Shown: piece by piece, positions 15,957-20,453 of the stretch | How positions within the stretch are numbered: the first letter of the stretch is position 1 | How the letters are laid out: each line of letters begins with the position of its first letter | Made by a program: the position numbers and the translations under genes | From: Benthortus sp964440495 | Lineage (GTDB): Archaea > Thermoproteota > Nitrososphaeria_A > Caldarchaeales > Wolframiiraptoraceae | Direction: 5' to 3' | NCBI GenBank assembly: GCA_964440495.1 | Contig: CAYTSD010000023.1 | Coordinates: 1 to 20,453, forward strand | DNA length: 20,453 bases | The notes under the pieces: model-generated | What the model saw: only the letters and a program-made list of their open reading frames with translations | What the model was told of the DNA's origin: nothing | The model's database searches: none

Positions 15957-16078
15957 GCTCCAGGGAGCCTCTCAAGCCCCCCTCATCCAGAGCCTTCACA
16001 TTCTACCTCCATTCCAGCAAGTCTTCCTAGAAGGAATACTCTCCAGTCTAAAAAAGGTTCACGTCATCTTATATACCC
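15957..16078 (-). promoter_or_regulatory. Intergenic region with TATA box and long leader for the dehydrogenase
   Basis: On the minus strand GGTATATAAG at 16068-16077 would start transcription near 16046, leaving a leader of about 90 bases, unusual among the short or absent leaders here. A T6 run at 16050-16055 could terminate the PCNA transcript. No convincing small ORF was seen in the leader. Confidence 0.4.
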
Positions 16079-16843
16079 TCATGCTCCCTCAATTCTAGGA
16101 GCTATCAGGTATTCAAGCTTGCCTGAGGGGATGGGGAATCCCAGTTTTATAGGCTTGTTTGTTGAAAGCTCCATCACCATCTCATCGCTTAGGCTCGAGG
16201 CAGGTCTAACTATCTTGTCTAGGTAGTTTATGCTGAAGTGTGCCCAGACCTCTTTGTCGGCCTCAATGTCATATACCGCTGCACCCATCTTTGTCAGCTT
16301 TGTCTGGACTGTTCCAAGCTCGCCCTTTGCGAGGAATGCTACCTCTTCAGGCGTTATGGTTATCTTAACGTAGTCGCTTACGACGGCGCTGTCTTTAACC
16401 GCGTCCTTAACCGCGTCCACGTTTACCCTGGCCTTGGCGTCGAATGCTAGGCTCGGCACAGCGCTCCTCGCCTCAACCGTCTCCAAAGTGTTTAACGTGA
16501 ACGTCCTCTCCCTAGAGCCTGTAGCGTCCACAAGAGTTATCGTAAGCTTCTTGGCTTGGTCATCGTAGGATAGTGTTAGGCTTTCACCCTTCTTAGCCCT
16601 CTTTAGAAACTTCATCAACTCGGAGATGCTTAAAGTCATCTGAAGCTCTCCACTACACTCATACTCTTCAGCGGCGGAGTTGCTTAACTCGAAGTCGACG
16701 AGGGAGATGTGGGCAGGGTCCATCGCTATGAGTCTAATTCCTTCAGATGTGAGCTTGAATGTTCCTTCATCTACTACTGCTTGGATAGCCTTCACTAGGT
16801 CTGAGAAGTAGTCTGCGCTCGGTAGACGCATCCTAAACGACAT
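16079..16843 (-). CDS. pcn: DNA polymerase sliding clamp (PCNA)
   Basis: A 254-residue PCNA of normal archaeal length. It forms a ring around DNA and tethers polymerases, FEN1 and ligase. The two-lobed fold is visible: LIAMDPAHISLVDFEL (38-53) in the first lobe, LMKFLKRAKKGESLTL around 76-91, the interdomain connecting loop near residues 115-130, VVSDYVKITIT in the second lobe, and the C-terminal KLEYLIAPR, which contributes to the PIP-box partner site. It starts at ATG 16843 with AGGAG and GAGG just upstream and a box A at 16881-16888. It is divergent from serS across 155 bases. Confidence 0.97.
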   Translation of the reverse strand: MSFRMRLPSADYFSDLVKAIQAVVDEGTFKLTSEGIRLIAMDPAHISLVDFELSNSAAEEYECSGELQMTLSISELMKFLKRAKKGESLTLSYDDQAKKLTITLVDATGSRERTFTLNTLETVEARSAVPSLAFDAKARVNVDAVKDAVKDSAVVSDYVKITITPEEVAFLAKGELGTVQTKLTKMGAAVYDIEADKEVWAHFSINYLDKIVRPASSLSDEMVMELSTNKPIKLGFPIPSGKLEYLIAPRIEGA

Positions 16844-16998
16844 AACCCTCTTCTCCTACCTCTAGTTTCACGGGCAGATTATTATATGTTGAGGTTGGGG
16901 AGAAGCAGGAAAGGCTTCCAGCAGCAATATCGGGAAAACTTTAGAGTCATACCGAATAATAGATATACTGGCTTATTCCGTGGTTAGGGTGCCTGGCG
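16844..16998. promoter_or_regulatory. Divergent promoter region pcn / serS
   Basis: On the minus strand CATATAAT at 16881-16888 serves pcn, with a start near 16858. On the plus strand AATAATAGATATA at 16955-16967 is the likely serS box A, with a start near 16988. GGGTG at 16987-16991 is a modest SD 7 bases before the serS ATG. Confidence 0.5.
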
Positions 16999-18558
16999 AT
17001 GGTCATGGAGCTTAGATTTGAGCTTGAGGGCTATTTGGAGCTTACGGCTGAGGCGGAGAAGGCTCTCGAAGAAATCAAGGAAGCAGTTAGAGAAGCAAAT
17101 GAAGCGTTCAGGAAGGGTGCTAGGGGAGAGGCTGAGGAGACAGCGATTATAGAAGAGTTCAAGACAGAGGATAGGAGAATAAAGATTAGAATAGTTTCGG
17201 GTAGAGGTGTAAGGGCACACGACGCTCTCCTAAGATTCAAGAACATTCTCGCAGGGAAAACTGGGCCTAGGAAGAAGATTGGTGTCAGAGACGTTGTGGC
17301 AGAGGTTCTAAGAATAGAGGTTGGGGGAAAGCATGTAGGCGTCGAGGAGGCTGAGAGACTGTTGAAAGGTGTCGCCGAGGTAGGGGGGAAGGATGGGAAA
17401 CTTCTCCTAGTCTTCAGAAACCTAACCGACCACGACATAAGGGACAGAGTAGTCGATAGAGCTATTCGATTGATCAGGGTTGAGGAGAAGGTTGAGGTCG
17501 AGGAGGCTGGAAAGCTAGCGCCCTTTGGAACGGTTCTGAAGAAGGGGGCTGAGAAGCCGTTTAGGTTTGGTGGAGAGGTTGCCGCCGAGGCTGAGAGGCT
17601 TGGATGGGCTAAGAGGTATCCTGGAAGAGGTCAGTGGATATTTACTCCACCTATGACCGCTCTGCTTCGAGCACTCTCAGAGCTCCTAATAGAGAGGGTT
17701 GCGAAGCCTCTCGGATTCAAGGAATGGATGTTCCCAAGACTCATGCCCATGGAGGTCTTCAAGAAGCTATCAACCTACGTCGAGCACCTGCCAGAAGGGC
17801 TCTTCTACGTATGCGCTCCACCGAGAGACCCCTCAGCCTTCGAAGAATTCAAACGCGAATATGCGCTCAGGAAAGAGGTTAGAACCGATCTCCTGAAGAA
17901 GATTCTCCAGCCCCCAGGCTATGTTATGGAGGCTGTCCAGTGTCCACCCTTCTACCAGTTCTTCAGCGGCGAGATGGTGAGGCTTGAAGACCTGCCTGTC
18001 AAGGCTTTCGACCTGCTTGGTGGATGGACTTGGAGGAACGAGGCTGGAGGAGTTGAGGGACTTGTACGCACCAACGAGTTCTGGCGGATGGAGATGGTCT
18101 TCCTATCGGCACCTGAAGAGGTCACCGAGATAAGAAATAGGGTGACAGACCTAACCGTTGAACTCGTCGATAAAGAACTTGACATGGAGTGGAGGATAGT
18201 TGCCGGGGCACCATTCTTCCTCTCACCCCAAGAAGCCGCTAAACGCATGATAGATGTCTCGAACATAGACAAGGTTCCAACACTAGATGTGGAGGTTTAT
18301 CTCCCCTACAGAGGTGATAGAGACAAGGCCGAGTGGCTTGAGATATCCGCCGCCAGCGTTCACAGAGACTTCTACGTCAAGAACTTTAGAATAAAGGAGG
18401 CGAAGGGGAGGCCGATATGGACTGGATGTGTTGGACATGGGATAACTAGGTGGGCTGCTGGATTCCTCGCACGCCACGGATTCAACTTCGATGACTGGCC
18501 TAAAGCCGTTAAAGAGAAGATTGGAGAGCTTCCAGAGCCACCGAAGACCCTAACCTAA
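16999..18558 (+). CDS. serS: Type-2 (methanogen-type, zinc-dependent) seryl-tRNA synthetase
   Basis: A 519-residue class II synthetase charging tRNA-Ser and tRNA-Sec if present. It is not the common coiled-coil SerRS but the rare type 2 first described in methanogens. The N-terminal domain (1-170) is the mixed alpha/beta type rather than a long antiparallel coiled coil. The active site keeps the three zinc ligands of the Methanosarcina barkeri enzyme: Cys315 (VMEAVQCPPFYQ), Glu365 (NEFWRMEMVFL) and Cys477 (WTGCVGHGITRW), with nearly the same spacing. The length is close to that enzyme. It starts at ATG 16999 with GGGTG 7 bases upstream; ATG 17005 is an alternative. A degenerate copy of its last codons lies at 19960-19984, beyond glnA. 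Confidence 0.93.
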   Translation: MVMELRFELEGYLELTAEAEKALEEIKEAVREANEAFRKGARGEAEETAIIEEFKTEDRRIKIRIVSGRGVRAHDALLRFKNILAGKTGPRKKIGVRDVVAEVLRIEVGGKHVGVEEAERLLKGVAEVGGKDGKLLLVFRNLTDHDIRDRVVDRAIRLIRVEEKVEVEEAGKLAPFGTVLKKGAEKPFRFGGEVAAEAERLGWAKRYPGRGQWIFTPPMTALLRALSELLIERVAKPLGFKEWMFPRLMPMEVFKKLSTYVEHLPEGLFYVCAPPRDPSAFEEFKREYALRKEVRTDLLKKILQPPGYVMEAVQCPPFYQFFSGEMVRLEDLPVKAFDLLGGWTWRNEAGGVEGLVRTNEFWRMEMVFLSAPEEVTEIRNRVTDLTVELVDKELDMEWRIVAGAPFFLSPQEAAKRMIDVSNIDKVPTLDVEVYLPYRGDRDKAEWLEISAASVHRDFYVKNFRIKEAKGRPIWTGCVGHGITRWAAGFLARHGFNFDDWPKAVKEKIGELPEPPKTLT

Positions 18559-18590
18559 GGCGCGTACCTAAATACATCATTTATGTTCCC
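18528..18590. repeat. Direct repeat, left copy (serS end plus degenerate end of the winged-helix gene)
   Basis: Aligns with 19960-20025. Shared blocks are GCTTCCAGAG, CACCGAAGACC, CCTA(A/G)GGCGCGTA, AATACATCATT and TATGTTCCC, with gaps of about 5, 1 and 10 bases. This copy contains the intact serS C-terminus and stop, then a decayed version of the 3' end of the winged-helix gene. Confidence 0.75.
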
Positions 18591-18615
18591 ACGGATGTTA
18601 GAAATGTTTCATTAT

Positions 18616-19851
18616 TTAGACCTCGAAGTATTTCTCATACTCCCAGTCGGTTATTCTCCTAGAAGCGTATTCACTCCACTCCTCTCTCTTAAGCTTCAGG
18701 AAGTTTTCTCCAGCGACTCCTAGGGTGTCTCTAAGCAGGGAGTCTTTCTCAAACGAGTCCAACGCCTTCTCCAGACTCGGTGGGAGGGTTGGAAGCTCCC
18801 TATATGATCCACTTTCATAGATGTCCTCTTCTATTGGTTCTGGAGGATCTAAGTTTCTCTCAATTCCATCGAGCCCAGCGACTAAGAGTGCCGTTAACAG
18901 GAGGTATGGATTCGCCGATGGATCCGGCGCCCTATACTCTATCCTTGCGCCATTCATGTCCGCGAACTCCGGAATCCTTATCAGGGCGTCTCTATTCTTC
19001 ATCCCCCAGTAGATGTATTTCGGAGCCTCGAATTCTCCAAGCCTCTTATACGAGTTCACGGTTGGATTCGCTACCGCGGTTATCGCGTCGACATGCTCGA
19101 AGACTCCGGCTATGAAGCTCTTCGCAAGATCCGATAACCTATATTGATCACTCTCATCAAAGAATACGTTCTCGCCATCCCTCCAGAGGCTTAGATGGAT
19201 GTGGAAGCCGTTTCCAGGCTTTCCATAGAATGGCTTCGGCATGAAGGAGACCTTCAACCCCTCAGCCTCGCATACAAGCTTAATTATGTTCTTCGCTAGA
19301 AGTGTTTTATCGGCGATCCTCAACCCCTCGTCATGGAGTATGTCGACCTCGTTTTGACCTGGGCCGACCTCGTGGTGGCCCATGCTCCACGCGATCCTCG
19401 CCTCGGATAGCTTCTCGGCTATAGCTATCTTGATCAGGTTTGCTTTATCCCTCGGTGAGACATCGAAGTAGCTTCCGCCATCTATTGGCTCATGATCTCT
19501 GAGGATGTAGAATTCTAGCTCTCCGGCTGCCACGAGCCTGAACCCAAGCCTTTCATGAACATCCTTCAGAACCTTCTTGAGGACTGTTCTAGGATCCCCC
19601 TCGAATGGCTTTCCAGCCTTATAGACGTCGCAGAAGTAGGTCTTGATACCATTGATCATGTAGTAGAATGATGTATCTGGTATCAGCATCATATCGCTTT
19701 CAAATCTTCTCGCAAAGCCCTCTATCGACGACCCATCAAACCAAACCCCGTTTGAGCATGCCTTCTCAAACTCGTTCTTGGAGATCAGCACCTCTTTCAG
19801 CACCCCGTTTATGTCGGAGAACCTTAGACTTATGATCGGTTTCAAGGCCAT
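18616..19851 (-). CDS. glnA: Glutamine synthetase (type I), short variant
   Basis: A 411-residue GSI-family enzyme, which joins ammonia (or in paralogues an amine) to glutamate using ATP. Core motifs are present: WFDGSSIEGFARRFESDM (37-54), metal ligands in ELEF (111-114), GHHEVGPGQNEVD (158-170), GFHIHLSL (215-222), NSYKRL (266-271) and GARIEYRAPDPSANPYL (301-317). It is about 30 residues shorter than typical GSI. The N-terminal helix is missing, and an in-frame TAA directly before the ATG rules out extension. The Glu-flap reads RLGEFEAP rather than the usual RLVPGYEAP, one residue shorter. No adenylylation-site tyrosine context is seen. It may be a true glutamine synthetase or a GS-like paralogue. 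The TATA box 26 bases before the ATG implies a leaderless message. The gene is bracketed by a direct repeat, a sign of insertion. Confidence 0.88.
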   Translation of the reverse strand: MALKPIISLRFSDINGVLKEVLISKNEFEKACSNGVWFDGSSIEGFARRFESDMMLIPDTSFYYMINGIKTYFCDVYKAGKPFEGDPRTVLKKVLKDVHERLGFRLVAAGELEFYILRDHEPIDGGSYFDVSPRDKANLIKIAIAEKLSEARIAWSMGHHEVGPGQNEVDILHDEGLRIADKTLLAKNIIKLVCEAEGLKVSFMPKPFYGKPGNGFHIHLSLWRDGENVFFDESDQYRLSDLAKSFIAGVFEHVDAITAVANPTVNSYKRLGEFEAPKYIYWGMKNRDALIRIPEFADMNGARIEYRAPDPSANPYLLLTALLVAGLDGIERNLDPPEPIEEDIYESGSYRELPTLPPSLEKALDSFEKDSLLRDTLGVAGENFLKLKREEWSEYASRRITDWEYEKYFEV

Positions 19852-19872
19852 TTACATCTCGGGTAAAGCTCT

Positions 19873-19882
19873 CATATATAAG
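19873..19882 (-). promoter_or_regulatory. Box A for glnA (leaderless)
   Basis: CTTATATATG on the minus strand, centred about 26 bases upstream of the ATG at 19851. Transcription would begin at or next to the start codon. Confidence 0.6.
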
Positions 19883-19889
19883 ATACGCG

Positions 19890-19903
19890 TCAAAGCTCTT
19901 TGA
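19890..19903. promoter_or_regulatory. Inverted repeat TCAAAG-CT-CTTTGA, candidate glnA operator
   Basis: A perfect 6-base inverted repeat with a 2-base spacer, 7 bases upstream of the glnA box A and so next to the BRE/TFB side. The position suits control of glnA by a dimeric regulator. It is not the NrpR GGAA-N6-TTCC site. The regulator is unknown. Confidence 0.35.
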
Positions 19904-19959
19904 GCAATAGGGAGAGAACTAAGAAGAATACATGGGTTTAGGGTTTCCAGAGGATAGAA

Positions 19960-20025
19960 GCTTCCAGAGTCACCGAAGACCTAGGGCGCGTATCCAATAC
20001 ATCATTTTAGGAGGATTATGTTCCC
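19960..20025. repeat. Direct repeat, right copy (degenerate serS end plus end of the winged-helix gene)
   Basis: Counterpart of 18528-18590. It carries a pseudo-tail of serS reading Leu-Pro-Glu-Ser-Pro-Lys-Thr-stop (19961-19984), then the intact last codons of the winged-helix gene. Each copy therefore holds one intact and one decayed gene end. Confidence 0.75.
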
Positions 20026-20453
20026 CATTCCCCTCCTCCTTCTTTCAACCAGCCCCCTGCTCTCTAGGAGATCTAGCACCCTGCTCACACTTGTTTTAGA
20101 GAGACCCGTCTTCTCCGGTAGCTCGCTTTGATTAATCATTCCGCCAGCTTCCAAGATCGCCTCATACACCTTCTTCTCATCATCCTTCAAGGTCTTCGAG
20201 ACCTCCTCCCAGCTCTTCCTCTTCTCCTCCAAGGATTGTTTCCAGAGAGGCTCGCCCACCCCACCGGGCCTCGATAATAGGATGAATGTCCCAGATGCTC
20301 CGAGGATTATCGAGAAGATCAAGACCACCATCAAATCCATCTGAGTATAGAATCCCGGAATCTGTGTCACTAGGGTGCTGTTTTCGCCCGTCCCTAGGTA
20401 GACGTTTATCGAGGCGGGTTGGAGGAGCTTAAGCGCTAGGATGAAGGCTGAGG
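20002..20453 (-). CDS. Membrane-anchored winged-helix protein, 5' end beyond the window
   Basis: The frame is open from 20453 to the stop at 20002, at least 149 codons; a GTG at 20370 could start a 122-residue form, but the upstream frame has no stop and reads as protein-like sequence, so the gene is probably truncated by the window edge. From the visible part: a hydrophobic stretch and a probably external segment with GTGENSTL, then a membrane helix (DLMVVLIFSIILGASGTFILL), a charged linker (EEKRKSWEEVSKTLKDDEKK), and a C-terminal MarR-like winged helix with NQSELPEKTGLSKTSVSRVL and wing LVERRRRGMGNIILL. Such archaeal proteins pair an outside domain with an inside DNA-binding domain, so a membrane-bound transcription factor is likely; signal and targets are unknown. 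Its last codons lie inside the right direct repeat. Confidence 0.75.
   Translation of the reverse strand, partial: SAFILALKLLQPASINVYLGTGENSTLVTQIPGFYTQMDLMVVLIFSIILGASGTFILLSRPGGVGEPLWKQSLEEKRKSWEEVSKTLKDDEKKVYEAILEAGGMINQSELPEKTGLSKTSVSRVLDLLESRGLVERRRRGMGNIILLK

Noticed and set aside
15759..16226. 155-codon plus-strand ORF across the dehydrogenase/pcn gap
   Set aside because: Antisense to two well-supported genes, with aromatic- and Ser/Pro-rich sequence lacking any domain pattern.
16902..16918. GAAGC-N7-GCTTC hairpin between pcn and serS
   Set aside because: Five-base stem in an AT-rich promoter region; not placed as a terminator for either divergent gene and easily due to chance.
17031..17438. 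135-codon minus-strand ORF inside serS
   Set aside because: Shadow of serS in the opposite strand; Ser/Pro-rich and without domain features.
1..20453. CRISPR array, insertion sequence, prophage or defence island
   Set aside because: No regularly spaced repeats, transposase, integrase or known defence genes were seen; the only clear repeat pair is the one around glnA.

Overview
The window is a densely packed stretch of an archaeal chromosome with 18 protein genes and two tRNA genes. Archaeal markers are a PCNA sliding clamp, a NurA-type nuclease, an ADP-forming acyl-CoA synthetase, DUF354 and DUF92 proteins, a zinc-dependent methanogen-type seryl-tRNA synthetase, tRNA genes without encoded CCA, TATA-like box A elements 25-30 bp before likely transcription starts, and a perfect archaeal Shine-Dalgarno (SD) before speD. 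Starts are mixed: of 17 genes with a visible start, about 7 use ATG, 6 TTG and 4 GTG. The gene mix suggests a TACK-like lineage (Bathyarchaeia, Korarchaeia or relatives), perhaps thermophilic. That placement is inference; no rRNA is present.

Layout. 1-2090 (+): a TauE/SafE permease and a NurA-family protein, closely spaced. 2211-6059 (+): a 922-residue acyl-CoA synthetase/GNAT acetyltransferase fusion followed by a DUF354 glycosyltransferase-like protein. 6051-8007 (-): a TatA-like protein whose reading frame overlaps a Sec-exported, membrane-anchored protein by 116 nt. 8203-9021 (-): an AT-rich winged-helix regulator. 9073-10363 (-): speD-speE, overlapping, for spermidine-type polyamine synthesis. 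10450-10524 (-): tRNA-Arg(CCT). 10567-13639 (-): hisS, a DUF92 membrane protein in the same frame directly after the hisS stop, and a phosphotriesterase-family hydrolase. 13720-14655 (+): a radical SAM protein. 14664-14738 (-): tRNA-Pro(CGG). 14772-16843 (-): a saccharopine dehydrogenase-family enzyme downstream of PCNA. 16999-18558 (+): type-2 serS. 18616-19851 (-): a glutamine synthetase-family gene. 20002 to the window end (-): a membrane-anchored winged-helix protein, cut by the window edge.

Most of the window is housekeeping: translation (HisRS, SerRS, two tRNAs), replication (PCNA), polyamines, nitrogen assimilation and acyl-CoA energy metabolism. No CRISPR array, insertion sequence or phage module is visible, and no gap between genes exceeds 300 bases.

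The most unusual structure is a degenerate direct repeat of about 60 bp flanking the glutamine synthetase gene. Each copy holds the end of serS and the end of the winged-helix gene. This implies that the two genes were once convergent neighbours and that the glnA segment came to lie between them with duplication of the junction. Other points worth a second look are the tatA/secreted-protein overlap, the in-frame hisS-TAG-DUF92 arrangement, the synthetase/acetyltransferase fusion that keeps both phospho-transfer histidines, and the methanogen-type SerRS.
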